From Sesamum alatum (taxonomy: Eukaryota > Streptophyta > Magnoliopsida > Lamiales > Pedaliaceae), in contig JACGWO010000002.1 of assembly GCA_034509735.1 (NCBI GenBank), forward strand, positions 24,351,636 to 24,415,635: 64,000 nt of DNA, written 5' to 3'. Positions within the stretch are counted from its first letter, which is position 1. Each line of letters begins with the position of its first letter. This document shows positions 45,063-57,533 of this stretch, one piece after another. Both the position numbers and the translations under genes were made by a program. The notes below the pieces were generated by a model. The model saw only the letters and a program-made list of their open reading frames with translations, made no database searches and was not told where the DNA came from.

Positions 45063-46315
45063 TGTTAGAATAGGAGACCAAAAAGCCAATTGAATTGACA
45101 ATGTTTGGTACTATTTAGCAATCTTTATTAAAGTAATATTGACTTTATGAATATAGTAAGTATTTATTCGTGGCACTATGTGTTTGTTGTGCTTACTGAT
45201 TACATTAAACGACGTTTTTAACGTCACAACAAATGCCCACAGACCAATTGGATAACCCATGTAGTTAGATTGCGCATTGGATGGCAGCTATGAAACCAAC
45301 TTCTAAGGGTTGGTTTGAAATGTTCCAAGTCGAGGACCTCGAGACAGGGCATCAAGGGTCCTATAGAGACTTGCACTAAGGATTGCATTTATTGGATGAG
45401 TGTCGTTTTCATCAGTGACAGACTTTGGACTTCTCATATTAGTGGGTTAGTTGACAAGGGTGTCAGCTGACTGAACTGACTAGCGGGAATCGTCATATAG
45501 AAGCCTTAGAGGCTTGATCGGTATACCTAGCATTCCCGACTCCGATAGTACGAGATTAGTCCTCGGACTTGAGGAATCATGGCAGTCACATGCATATGAT
45601 GGTTGTATCTAGGATCTGGCAATAGATGTCCCTATTTGGGATACGTTCATCATAAGCCTTATCTAATACAGTCGGAATACGTATTGAGGATAGTGGATTC
45701 CAAGATAGGATCTGTCACCTGTCAGTATATGACAGTCGAGTCTCCTATGTGCTCTGAGACAGTTTAAGCTCTTTGAGGCTGTGGCCACAACGATTGGTCG
45801 AGTAGGGAATGATTTCCTACGTCGATCAATAGAGCAAACTTGTCTTGAGTTATTGAGCATAGTTGTCTAGTCCAGAATGGGAACCGACACCCAATTCCAT
45901 ACTCTAAACTTAGACCGGGAGACCGATGATGAAAGAACCGTACTCGTATGGAATTCGGGAACCTAAATGTTCATGCCAACATTCACCTAATTTCTAGTGC
46001 CATGACCACTGCTAGACGGCCACCGATGGTCACGGGCATTTTTCGATTAATGGTTAATTGAAAAATAGTTAATTAAATTGGATTTAGTTGACCAATTATG
46101 TTGGACACAAGCCCAAATCTAACTGAGGGTGAACCTAAAGAGTCACACACAAATCACTATGGAATTGGTAGAATTAATTTGAAATTAATTCTAAAATAAA
46201 CGAATTGATTTAATAGGATTAAATTAATTTTTAAAAAAATAAATGATTGAATTATTTATTAAAAAATCTATTTAATGAATAGTTTAAAAATTAATTAATT
46301 GGATTAGTTTTTCAC
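45063..46315 (+). mobile_element. Truncated copia LTR G2 nested in G1
   Basis: It starts TGTTAGAATAGGAGACCAA. It contains the standard LTR blocks: AGTCGAGGACCTCGAGACAG, GGCTGTGGCCACAA, GTGCCATGACCACTGCTAGA and GAACCTAAAGAGTCACACAC. Similarity fades near 46315 without the promoter and 3' end blocks, so the right end is truncated. The remainder of G1 is not found downstream. Confidence 0.78.
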
Positions 46316-49300
46316 ATGGATGGTCCAAGAACTGCAGTCTTCACATTAAAATAAATAAAAAAAAGTGTTTTCACATGTCCAATCTGTACTGATACATTTA
46401 ATTCAACAACTTCTATTTTAAAACCCGTACAGTTGAACTTTCAAAATTTAAGATAAGAAGAAGACGAGGGCGTTTACTCGTTGGGGGCTGAGTTCAGGTC
46501 GGTGGGCCTATTAATTAATTGTCTAGTTTTTTGTTGCATTGACAATCTCCGTACACGCAGAGAAACCGGAATGAGGTTTGACTACAAATTGTTGCTTTTG
46601 CCCCACTTGTCCCCAAAGTGATGCATGCTCATGTGAATGCATATTGGAAACTGATAGGGAGTTCACTAAAAGACTAAAATAAAGTACGTGTTTCTTTCTT
46701 TTGAATTTCTGCTGAGACTTTGTAGTGATCGTAGAATAGATGAGCACACCGTCCAACGACAAATATCGTATCCAGTGTGAGAAATGTTTCAGCAAAGTTA
46801 TGAAGACTTTTCACTTGCATGTTATTTCGTCGATTAGGATTAGTTGTACTTTTAATCCTCGAAATACAAATTAATATTTGATATTTTGATCCTTTTAGAA
46901 GTGTCACTGAAAATTTATTCTAATATTTCTTTAATTTTTTGCAGATTAAGGACGTTTGTTACTGAAAATTTCAAGATTAGTCAGAAAATTGCATGTGCAA
47001 GTCACACGATGGCCCAAATTTAGGCCGTCATGTGATTGCATGTGTGATTTTGATAGGGTTATGTACCTCGAATGGGAAAAACGACAACCATGATCGTATC
47101 AGATTTTCTGATTGTTTTGCGAATTTCTGAGAGAGTGCATCCTTAATTCGCAAAAAATAAAGAGCCACCGGATTACATTGCCATTTACGCTTTTAAAATA
47201 ATCAAAATATCAAACACCTAAATATATTTACAGAATCAAAAATCCATGTAAGCCCGTCAATTAGGCGAATAGTTGTTTCATGGGATAATTAGAATGTTAT
47301 TTCCTGAGGTTTTGCTAATTACACTTAGACCCCCTTAAATTTCAAAAAATAAATGTACTTCCCCTAACACTAATGTTTGTTAAAGAACCCAACATTCTTG
47401 ATACAATTACCCTTTTACTCTTCATTGTAAATTACACAAACGCCCCCTAAAATTTATTCAAATACACATTCCTAAGGTTTGTCACATATTACAATTCCTC
47501 CTTCAAAAATATATTTTATAGCTAGACCCCTACAGTTTAATATCTATTAAAATAAAGTAAAAGAAATTTGTCAAGTATGTACAGGATTTTTAACCATGGA
47601 CCAAAGTAAATTTTTGAATTCAAGTTTATGTCCGCAATAGATACTTTCATTTAAATATCAATTGTTTCATATCTTTTTTTCTTCTAAATTTTCACTCACC
47701 TATATTATGTTTTTATTGTCAAGTATAAAAAAAAAAAATCAAGTTAATTTCTAAAATTTATTCAATGTAAGAAAAGTAACGAATTGATTTATATGATTAT
47801 CGTAATGACGTAATTAAACCAATTAATTCAATTTTCCAAAACCAAAATTAAGGGATGTCAAATTAAAATAAAAATAGTATATTCAATTGAACTTTTAAGT
47901 TCAAAATTATTTTAATTGAAATAATTTAAAATATACTTTTTAATTTTATGAGATACGATTTTAAGTTTGTTTATCACAATTGAGAAACTTTAAACTTTTT
48001 TCAACTGGGTATACTTCAGCACATTGGGACAATGGCCTCCAATTAACTTAATCCTTTAATTCCAACCATTCCTATTCATTTTTGCGAATTCATTAGCCCA
48101 ATCGCAATGAATATATTGATAATAAGGTGTTACGCCCAAGAGTAGGACGCTTCATAAGACCCTACCCTGGCGACACGATTCTAACATAAATTAAAATAAT
48201 AATTAATCGTTGTGGTACGCGCGTTCCTACGTATATATAATAATTCATGTTTCACACATAAATATTTATATTATATATAAAAGAATGAATTCACTAGTGT
48301 TTATTTTTTATTGTCAAAGGACAACTATACCCTTACTTAAATACTCCTTTTAACAATTAATAAAAGTCAATTAAAATAATAAAATTCTATTAAAAAATAA
48401 TACTAATTAATAGTCCTGATTGATATAAATTACTTAGAGAATGAATAATATGTCCAACTAAAAAAAAATAGAAATCATATTTCAACACAATTTCATTGTT
48501 AGAAGAAATCTTAATTGTTTTTAGTTATTTACTACGGCACAGTAAAATTTAAAATAAATAAACCATGAATAATATATAAAATATTAATATAAACTTAAAT
48601 ATACCTATATGTATATATGATTATACTGAATAGATATTTAAATTAATTTTGAATAAAAATAATCAATCTTAATAAATTAGAAGTGTTGTTGAAAAATTAA
48701 AAAGAGTGACTTCTGACTATTTGATTTTATTTTAATATTAATAGGTAAAAAAACACCATTTCGACCCAAGACATTAAGTTGAAGAAGAGTATATATAGTA
48801 ATATAATAAATAAATAAATTAAAATCTTACCTTATACAGTAGTAATATGATTGACATAATTATAGACCCTCACGAGACAATTAACTATTTTGATACTGTA
48901 AAAAGGTTTAGTCAATTTAAATAAATTTTTTATTTAAAATAACTAATAATTAGTATAACATAATGAATCAATTAAACAACTAGAAATAAAATATATTGAC
49001 AAAAAGTAATAAAAGGGAAAATATAACTTGCATAATATATTGCAAAAAATACGCGATACATTGATAAATTAGCGAATAAATATTAAAATTGTATTTAACA
49101 GTAAAATTTTAAAAAAAATAGCACATTAACATATTAGTTGTAGGATTTCATTTTATATAATTATATTCTTCACAAATAAAGTTTTTCAATCATTATACTA
49201 TATTGAATTTTTCATAGAACTCTATAATATATTATTAGATTGAATATTCATAAATTTTTGTGATTCTTTTACTTTGTAGTTATTTTCTTACATTTATAAT

Positions 49301-49889
49301 TTTATTTATAATAAACACCACAATCTATGAATTTTCTAAAGTATTTAGATTGTATAATAAATCTAATTATCAAGATCGAATTCAATATGAATTAGTTTTT
49401 TTTAATTAATGGAACTAAAGGATAGAGCATATATAAGTTAATAAAGTATTTCTCTAAAATGAAAGCATAAATTAGCTTTTTTAATTACCTCTTCATAATA
49501 TCATAGTAATAAAATAACATAAAAACAACTTAAATGGGCTGAGGTAGAAGAATAGTGTAGACATATTAAGTAAATTAACAAATTTTAAAATTAACTTAGT
49601 ACAATAAAATCATACATAGAAAATAATGTAATCGTGAAGGTGATAAATAAATAAACCAAAGAGAAATATATTTTTCAGGAATAAATTTATAAAAATAACT
49701 TAAAATATAAAGAAAAGTGTGGTTACTAAGAATAAAAATGATATATGAAATTATACACTATATATTAAATTGAAATTGCTTATGAGAATTCAACTATTAA
49801 GTGAATCTCTTACTATTTGATTTTTTATATTACATAATTCTGAATGTACATAATAATTACTTTTACATGAGTACATCTCTTGTTTTATA

Positions 49890-49929
<40 letters not shown>

Positions 49930-51483
49930 GCATAAAAGTATTAAAAAATATGAGATAAAATATCAAGTCGTAACATAATAATTTATAAAATAAAAATTGT
50001 AAACATAATATATTATTGAATAGGAAATAGATTATACCAATTAGATGCATATGAGTAACATCAAGTCATCAAACTAAGAATATGAAATTAAAAATTGCAA
50101 TTTAAAGGCAAAAAAATAAATTTTTATGCTATAATATTTTAAATTTAGAAATTAATAAAGCATGTAAACAATACTTTGTCAATGTTTAAAAGCTGATATG
50201 AAATAAAATTAGCATAATTCATATCTAGGGTCTTGCAATACGAATACTAATATTATGGTCCATTTAAATTATATTTTTATTAATATTAGTTAATAAATAA
50301 TTGATTTAAAATCATTTAGTGCCAATAAATTTAAAATAAAAGACATTCAAAATAAAATAGTAAGAAAAAAAATAGCATGCACAGAGATAATATAACAAAA
50401 AATAAAATAAAATATAATAAAGATACAGATTCCATTTTATATGTTTTCTTCTACTTTGATGGATGGACATAGGGTTGCATGATCCCTCTGCTATATATTT
50501 GACTTATTGCTCATTGGGGTAGGCACATTTAATGCAGTCTCATATATATATATATATATTAGAGAAACGTAGCGCTTTATACGCGACTTGAAATGTCTAG
50601 GAGGTTATGGATTAAAATCAAGCGACAACATGGACTTTTTAAAGTTTAAAATTCTTGCTACATTTAATCAACATTTAAACAATTTTATTACACAATGGAA
50701 ATTCAAAACACTAAAGACACAAATATTGCGCTTAAGAATACGTTATTTTTTCATTATTCTATTAGAAAAAAAAATTATATTAAATGTTGATTAAATTTAT
50801 CAATAATTTTAAACTTGAAAAATACAAGCACGAACAATATATACTAAAATACGCAAAAATTTAAGTGTATCAATGACAGATTAATGCCCCAAACACAGTT
50901 TGCACAATTATAATTTTTTTTTATCAAAATTTTAAAATAAAAAAAGTAGAAATGGAAATATCATTATGTGTAGCAACCATTAGAAGTCATATTAATTCAT
51001 AAAAAAAATTATTAATAAATCAAACAAATTTTAGCGCTTTCTATTAGAGGTAAGCCAACAATAGTTACTAGTAATTGTAATGTATGACATGATTTATTTA
51101 TTAATTAATTAAGCTGGAATACATTAGCACACCAAAACCTTCCGAAGAAGTTCACAGTTTACTTGTTCACACACGTGAGGCAGACGTGCACCGATGTATA
51201 ATGTGTTAGTCATTGCTCCTTTGCATAGTAGAATTGAAATACGGTAGACCAAAGAGACAAGAACAAAAAAAAACATACATGCCTAATTATTGTCTTATTA
51301 ACCATCATAAACTAAAAGACCCAACAGCGAGCCGAGTAGCAGGATTTTCTGTATTATGTTGTTCCGGGCGGACTTGGTCCTCATCGGATTGTTTTAAAGG
51401 TCGACTGTCTTATTTTGCTACTCAGAAACAACAATCATGTAGAAACGGTACATGTGCGAGGCACAACAAGAAATATTTTTTTT
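46316..51483. other. No gene seen; AT-rich intergenic sequence
   Basis: Over 5 kb of AT-rich sequence with only short frames. (AT)n runs lie at about 49895-49922 and 50543-50560. A stretch at 47280-47560 with repeated ACCCCC and CCTGAGGTTTTGCTAATTAC words resembles the edges of plant TIR elements, but I found no matching partner. A GC-richer spot at 48130-48180 (AGTAGGACGCTTCATAAGAC) is unexplained. Confidence 0.6.
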
Positions 51484-52040
51484 TTTATCATAATTTATAA
51501 AAAATATCGGTGTTTAGTTTACCTTTCTGCCGACATGAAATATGCCTTCACCCTTGAATTGTGGAGTCAAGAACACTGAAATCTTGTACAGGAGTTGTGC
51601 AAGAAGATCTCTCCGCATAAGGTTGCCGATGGTGGCTCGTTTCGAATAACTTGCTTCTTTTCCATGAGCTCTTTGGCAGGATTTTCTATACAAAAGCTAA
51701 TGCCCCTAATGTATCCGTTATGAGATTGATCCAAAATAGTTGTACTACTGTTAGAGGTACTTCACCAGTTGAAAATGCATCTACTTTTGATGTCTAGAGT
51801 TGCTCTATTTCCTGTGAGTTGAAATTGGATGAATTTCTGAATGTTATTGGAAACACATCCCCCACCTCAAAACTGTGGTAATAGAAGCGAAATTGTCGTC
51901 CTGGACAATAAATATCTGAACTTTCTTTGCAAGTTCAGTGCCCTCAATTTCCGTAGAAAGTCCTATGTCAGCTTCTTTTAGTTTTGGTGCGTTGTTTAGG
52001 CAGTCATCTGTGACCGCCACAATATGGCCTTCCTTTTTCA
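51484..52040 (-). pseudogene. Ca2+-ATPase (ACA, P-type IIB) pseudogene fragment
   Basis: Minus strand: KKEGHIVAVTDDCLNNAPKL, KEADIGLSTEIEGTELAKK and QDDNFASITTVLRWG match the P-domain hinge of plant autoinhibited Ca2+ pumps. The conserved TGDGxNDAP is here TDDCLNNAP, so the Mg2+-binding aspartates are damaged. After frame breaks come QKFIQFQLT, TGEVPLTVVQLFWINLITD, TLGALAF (TM6 region), KELMEKK and RRDLLAQLLYKISVF with PQFKGEGIF. The closest subgroup is ACA12/13-like by the GEVPL and KELM pattern. Stops and frameshifts abound. It ends at the LTR I boundary. Confidence 0.88.
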
Positions 52041-52424
52041 TGAAAGCATTGATATGGCGGGAAACACGGCGAAAGCGTAAAATAAAAGCACATAAATTTA
52101 ATTTCAAAAGAGTTTTCCCTTTGAATTTCCTGGCGTTCGGTGTTACAAACAAATCGACAAACATAAATATAACATGCGTGAATAAGTGGCTAGGGTAGAA
52201 AACGAAAAATTGCAAAAAATGTAAAAACTATTACCTTTTTCCTTTTTTAACGCTGTACCACAACAAACATTGATTCCCTTTTTTCCCCAAACTTTATTCA
52301 CTTAAGAATTCAAACTAGGATCCCTCTACGTTATCCACGCCACACTAGGAAGACAAGTAAAATTCTATTGCTAGAAAGAACTAAACCCTAGAAGAAAACA
52401 AAATCAATTAACACTATTAGTTAG
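52041..52424 (-). mobile_element. Copia LTR I (C-like), left part
   Basis: From about TGAAAGCATTGATATGGCGG, comparable with the A2 start TGAAAGATTGTGGATCG, followed by a CCTTTGAATTTCCTGGCG block near 52115. The exact boundary with the ACA fragment is uncertain by a few bases. It is broken at 52424 by element H and resumes at 57910. Confidence 0.72.
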
Positions 52425-52796
52425 TGATGGGGTGAAATTTGGAAAAACATAGCCTAAGCACGTGCACCGGTTGAATACAAGAAGCTTCACAAAGACAAGA
52501 AGAATAAAAGTGAACTTGTAATGTTCATTAAGAAGTGAGTAAAACAATAGGATTCACCCCCTATTTATAGTAAATTCTAGGGGGTGAAATTACAACGTTG
52601 CCCCTTGATCCTACGGCCTAAAATTAATCAGACAGGGGTATTTTCGTTATTTCACTAGGCCCACTCTCTTTTCAACTTCCTTCTCTTCAACTCCCCTCAA
52701 CTTCCTTCCAACCTCTTTCAACTTCCATCAAGGACCTTTGTGCAATTAATCCTAAAATTGAGGGTCTTCTTGCAAATTTTGTTCTTCTCCACATCA
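52425..52796 (-). mobile_element. 3' LTR of H
   Basis: Plus-strand ends are TGATGGGGTGAAATTTGG and CTTCTCCACATCA. It matches 57534-57904 with few differences. On the minus strand a TATA box, TACTATAAATAGGGGG, lies near 52571-52556. Confidence 0.93.
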
Positions 52797-52813
52797 GTAG
52801 CCCCTCAACTTTC
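52797..52813 (-). other. Polypurine tract of H
   Basis: The minus strand reads GAAAGTTGAGGGGCTAC just before the LTR start TGATGTGG. Confidence 0.75.
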
Positions 52814-54499
52814 AAGTATTTCCTTGGAAATTTGAAAGTTCCACTTAGCAAGTTGATTCTGATTCGAATTCCTCTTTTTGTAATGGATAAAATTGACTTT
52901 GACTAGGCTCCTTTCTTGCTAACTCCATTCCATTTAGAAGTCTTCTTTTTTTTTTTTCGAACTCTTTTTTCAAACGAATTCTACTCCCGTTGGAATCTTT
53001 TCTTCCTTCTTCAGCTCCTCATATTGATCCGGATATCGTGGACTTCAGCTCCAACAGGTAATTTAACTCTGATTCTACTTCTTCTTCTTGATAATACTCC
53101 ATTTTGATGTAGAGTCTTTTTCTCCTGGGATTCCTCTTGGCACAAATTCTTCTTTTATTGGAGTTCTTTTCCTTCTTGTCCCTTCTACTTCTGCCACGGG
53201 TTTCTTCCTTCTTGGTACCCTTTTTTTCATACAGGCTCTTTCTCTTTCGAGACTACTCATGGTTCAACTCCTTCCCTTCCTGGGATTCCTTGTCTTCTAT
53301 GTATACACTTGGTGGGGTATTCTGAGTTTCTTCCTCTTTGTTTTGTTTGGTCTGTCTCCTTGGTCTCAGCCTCCTTCCAGGAAAATGTCGAAACGAATTG
53401 GCTCCAGTATATGGCTCTTTATCTCTTTCCTTGCAGTAGTTTGTTCGACTTCAAAAAGTCATTGTTTGTTAACCTAGAAGAAACATAAATAATTTGTCAG
53501 TTCGAAAGATTTTTAGGATGTTATGCACTTCAAGAAAATGTCCAATGAGGCGTCGTCGGGGGTCCGTCAATGGTGGATAGTGACCGGGCCGAGGCGCACG
53601 CATCGGCTTGGATGCTTGCCGAGGCGTGTGCCTCGGCCTGGACGTGGTCGAGGCACGTCTCGGTCGGATTTCAGTCGAGGGTGTCTTGTTGCCCCCCCTT
53701 CTTCCTATCTTGCTTGCTGAAGTGGTCAGTTTCAATCACGAAGTGATTTCAGTTTAGGGTACCAGGAATATTCATTTGATTCGCTAGATTTGTCTAGAAA
53801 TTAGAGTTAGGAAAAAGTTGAAAAACTCCTCAATTTCCTTTGATAGCGCAAGCCCCCCGCTTCAAACCTCGAGGTCGCGCGTTAGCCACTCCGCTCCTAA
53901 CTTTTTCACGTACTTCGAAGAGTTTCTTCCGGTGTTTACGGGATCTTGGCGCCACTTCCTCTCTTGTGGCTTTTCGATATTTTGTTCATCCTTAGGAGAG
54001 TTGTTAAGGACTCGTTTTTCTATCCCTTCCTCTCAACAGTTGTAAAAATTCCCGTTTTTCCAACAATCCTCAGAACGAGACGTTCTGCTACAGCTTAGTG
54101 TAATTACAGGCATGCTTCGCGAGTCCGTTCTCGCCTTTCGTCAAGGAAGGAGGACAAGGTTGCTTGCTCACTCATCCTCTGCAACTCCGTAGGTCGCCAT
54201 GGAGGCGAGGGGGTCCTAGCCCACTCGATGGCTGTTGTGACTGTGTTGAATCTGTGTCGCACCATGTTTGAAGCACCTTCTGCTGCAACGCGTCATCTAC
54301 CACGTCGCGTCAAGCTGCGCCGCATTGCGATGCGTCCCGTTAAGCTCCTCGGAAGCTTTGTAGAAGTTCCCTTGGTTGGAACACATTAGAACTTTGTGGA
54401 AGGTCTTTGTCGTATGGGGACTTCGCAGGAGTTCCTTTTAATTACGTTATGAAACTTTGTTTCTCTATTGATTATTATGTTAAGTTGTTTTTTTCTTGA
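52814..54499 (-). other. H interior, function unknown
   Basis: No retroelement domain recognised. A T/C-rich tract (52930-53350) gives long but biased frames on both strands. A stretch at 53540-53680 repeats CGAGGCG and CGTGCCTCGGC words. Confidence 0.55.
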
Positions 54500-55290
54500 T
54501 CTAACTTTCAAATGTAAGGGGCATTCTCCCTCTTACAAGTAACATATAAAACTAAATACTTATAAGTTGAACTAAATTTCAAGGTGAAGGGCAACTCCCC
54601 TCTTTTTTGGATAAAATATCAACGTGAGGGGCAATCCCCCTCTTTCAAACCAGATATTAAGGTGAGGGGTCATCCCCTCTTTTTGGATAAAATATTAACG
54701 TGAGGGGTCATCCCCCTCTTTTAGATGAAATAATACTATGAGGGGCAGTCCCCCTCTTATAGATGAAATAATACTGTGAGGGGTAGTCTCCCTCTTATAA
54801 ACAAGATGTTAAGGTGAAGGGCCATCCCCCTCTTTTTAGGTGAAACATTAACGTGAAGGGCCATCCCCCTCTTCTAAATAAAGTGTCAATGTGAAGTGAG
54901 GGGCCATCCCCCTCTTTTAGGTAAAAACTTCAATGTGAGGGGCAATCCCCCTCTTTTAGATAGAATATTAATGTGAGGGGCAATCCCCCTATGAGAGGCA
55001 GTCCCTCTCTTTCAGATGATGTGTAGGTGCTAGGGGCAATCCCCCTATGAAAGGCAATCCCTCTCTTGATAACTTGGGGCAACCCCCTATGAGAGGCAGT
55101 CCCTCTCTTTTAGATGATTTGGGGCAATCCCCCTATGAGAGGTAATCCGTCTCTTGATAACTTCGGGCAATCCCCCTATGAGAGGCAGTCCTTCTCTTTT
55201 AGATAATTTGGGGCAATCCCCCTATGAGAGGCAATCCCTCTCGTGACAATTGGGTATTTATGTGGGGCAATCCCCCTTTTGCAAAAAATA
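54500..55290. repeat. Hairpin minisatellite in H
   Basis: About 18 units, each centred on GAGGGGCAATCCCCCTC or a close variant, so each unit is itself an inverted repeat. The first subarray (about 54517-54990) has single-hairpin units spaced about 36-43 bp with AT-rich spacers such as AGATGAAATAATACTGTG. The second (about 54973-55275) alternates GGGGCAATCCCC with GAGAGGCAGTCCCTCTC in units of about 45-50 bp. It lies between the integrase end and the 3' LTR. Confidence 0.92.
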
Positions 55291-55429
55291 AAACATAGAG
55301 GCGACAAAAAACTTATCAAGAGGACATTTCATTATCATAACCAAAGGTACAAGAAAGCCTTAAACTGCAAGTTTCATACAAGTCCTAAAGCGAGAGAAAT
55401 TTATACAGAATACTTTTTCTTTTCTTTTT

Positions 55430-56260
55430 AAGTTGACCACGTTCCATATACGCGGTACTTCTTTTCCATCCAACTTTTGCAGGCGGTACGTTCCTTTCCC
55501 CACAATCTTAATCACTTGATATGGTCCGACTCATTTGGCGTCCAGCTTCCCAATATTACCTGTGGCATCAGCCCTCCTCAACACGAGGCCGCCCACTTAG
55601 AAGCCTTGGTGTTTAACTCTGTCATTGCAGGCTCTCGCCATCAACATTTTGTATGCTTCAGTCCTGACATTTGTGCTGCTCCTTAGCTCCTCCAGAAAAT
55701 CCAGGTCGACTCTCCTTTCACTTTCGTTGCTAGTCGGCTAGCAGCACTTCACTCTGAGTGTCTCTTCTCCAATCTCCATTGGGGTGACGGCTTCCGCCCC
55801 GTAGACCAGACTGAATGGGGTTTCCTCTGTGCTTCGACGTGGGGTGGTTCGATATGCCCATAGAACTCCCGGAAGCTCCTCTACCCAATTGCCTTTGGCG
55901 TCTTCTAGCCTTGTCTTCAAATTTTGGAAGACTACCCTGCTGGTTACTTTAGCCTGCCCGTCCGAACGGGATGTTGCGAAGGTCCATACTTCCCGCTGGG
56001 GCATGAATGATGTCGGCATGCTCCTAGCATCCTCGGAGTCTTTCACTAAGTTCCATGCATCCTTACGCTCGGTAAGCCAGAGGTGTCCTCGCTTCGGGGC
56101 CCGGCCTGCTAACACTCTACCTCCGGAGTGACTACACAACCTCCCTCTTTCTACTCTGCTTAATCCTCGCTGACGTATCCAAGATGAGATTTGCAAAAAG
56201 CCTCTCTTATGCAGCTTACTTCCAATTACCATGAGCTCTGCTGACCTAGCTTGACTTACC
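55430..56260 (-). pseudogene. H gypsy integrase, core-deleted
   Basis: Minus strand: SHSGGRVLAGRAPKRGHLW and KDAWNLVKDSEDARS correspond to the zinc-binding (HHCC) region. The frame then jumps to DGQAKVTSRVVFQNLKTRL, WVEELPGVLWAYRTTPR and TPFSLVYGAEAVTPMEIG at the end of the catalytic core. Most of the DDE core between them is missing. Further on, KMLMARACNDRVKHQGF, VGPYQVIKIVGKGTYRL and KEVPRIWNVVNL form the C-terminal domain, with stops between. Open frame 55738-56232. Confidence 0.9.
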
Positions 56261-57493
56261 CTTGCTTCCTTGGGGTTCTCTGGACTCTTGAAGCAAAATC
56301 CTAATTTCTCAATCTTCTTCCAAACCTTCTTCCCATTTTGATGAAACGCTCTTCACCTCAACTCCTTCACCTTGCCTTGCTCTCTGAGCGACTTTTGCTT
56401 GTTCTCACGCAACTCCTTCATCTTGCCTCGCTCTCTGAGCGACTCTTGTTTTTACTCTCACATACCACGTGCCTGTCTTCAGAAGCAGGTACCTGGAGCT
56501 CTTGTTTCCCTTGTCCCACGAATTCTCGCAAGTAATCTCTTCGGATCAACTCCTCGACCTCCTTCTCCAAGTAGTGGCATTCCTCCGAGCTATGGTCTCG
56601 TTCCTAATCCTTGTCGCTTGGCTGCATCGAGCGTTTGAGTCCGCGAGTTCCGAGGGGTGTATTAAGTTAAATCCCTCGGGGGCACATGTCCGCATTCATG
56701 CTTACTTCATTCTGCCCTAAGGAGACCCTTTACCTTCCTCTTATGGCCCTTCCGGCTGCTTGGCGACTTAGGCGGATGCATCCTCCACCAACTGGCGAAG
56801 AGTTTTGAGAGTTATCTGAATAACTAGGGTGGAGGTGGAGCCTTGACCTCTACCTGCCTCTCCTCCTCCTGGATGCGCAGGTGGATTCTCCAGGGCGTGG
56901 ACCTTGCTCCTGCTGGGGGGAGCCCTCTCCTCCTCCTAGGTGCGCAGGTGATTCTCCAAGGCGTGGGCCTTGCTCCTGCTGGGGGGAGCCCTCTCCTCCT
57001 CCTAGGTGCGCAGGTGGATTGTCCAAGGCGTGGGCCTTGCTCCTGCTGGGGGGAAGCCTCGACCTCTTCCTGCCTCTTCTCCTCTTGGGTGCGCAGGTGG
57101 ATTCTCTGAGGCGTGGGCCTCGACCTCTTCCTGCCTCTCCTCCTCCTGGCGGTGCGCCGGTGGGCCCACGCCCTCTTCCTGCCTCTCCTTCTCCTGGCGG
57201 TGCGCCGGTGGACTCTTCGAGGCGTGGGCCTCGACCTCTTCCTGCCTCTCCTCCTCCTGGCAGTGCGCCGGTGGACTCTCCGAGGCGTGGGCCTCGACCT
57301 CTTCCTGCCTCTCCTCCTCCTAGCGTCGCGCTGGACGATTGTCCAGGGCGTGACCCTGCTCTTCCTCTCGGTCCTTCAACCTTTGAGCTAGTGCTGGTGA
57401 ATTCGCCAGGGCGTGGCCCTGCTCCTCCTCTCCTCTTCTTTCAGGGTCTTCTTGCCCCACGTTCGCGCCTCTTGCCCTCGACCTGGTGTTCAT
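56261..57493 (-). pseudogene. H gag with internal tandem repeats, degenerate
   Basis: It starts MNTRSRARGANVG at 57493, the usual MNTRS-type start of plant gypsy gag. Repeats at about 57330-56860 (roughly 60-66 bp each) read EEERQEEVEAHASESPPAH and variants, giving an acidic, probably helical N-terminus. Toward the end, DHSSEECHYLEKEVEELIRR and YLREFVGQGK match the gypsy gag stretch after the knuckle. Several stops are present. No protease or RT follows; the sequence passes directly to integrase. Confidence 0.82.
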
Positions 57494-57515
57494 CTTTGAT
57501 GCCTAAACTAGTTTC

Positions 57516-57530
57516 CCACATACGGCGCCA
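57516..57530 (-). other. Primer binding site of H
   Basis: The minus strand reads TGGCGCCGTATGTGG, three bases after the LTR end. TGGCGCC starts are typical of plant gypsy elements, often pairing with a non-Met tRNA (Asp type suggested). Confidence 0.8.
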
Positions 57531-57533
57531 AGC

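Noticed and set aside
47280..47560. Possible second TIR transposon
   Set aside because: ACCCCC-rich words recall TIR ends but I found no inverted partner or flanking duplication.
48119..48190. Possible Helitron or TIR edge in the AT-rich region
   Set aside because: No matching partner, no CTRR-hairpin end and no TSD found by eye.
51213..51500. 95-codon plus-strand frame near the ACA fragment
   Set aside because: No recognisable motif, and it partly overlaps the antisense of decayed pump sequence.
53088..53477. 129-codon frame with hydrophobic stretches in H
   Set aside because: It lies in a T/C-rich biased tract that gives open frames on both strands; no family recognised and the element is dead.
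54500..55290. CRISPR-like regular spacing of repeats
   Set aside because: Units are self-complementary and diverged, spacers are AT-rich and related to each other, and the context is a plant gypsy element.
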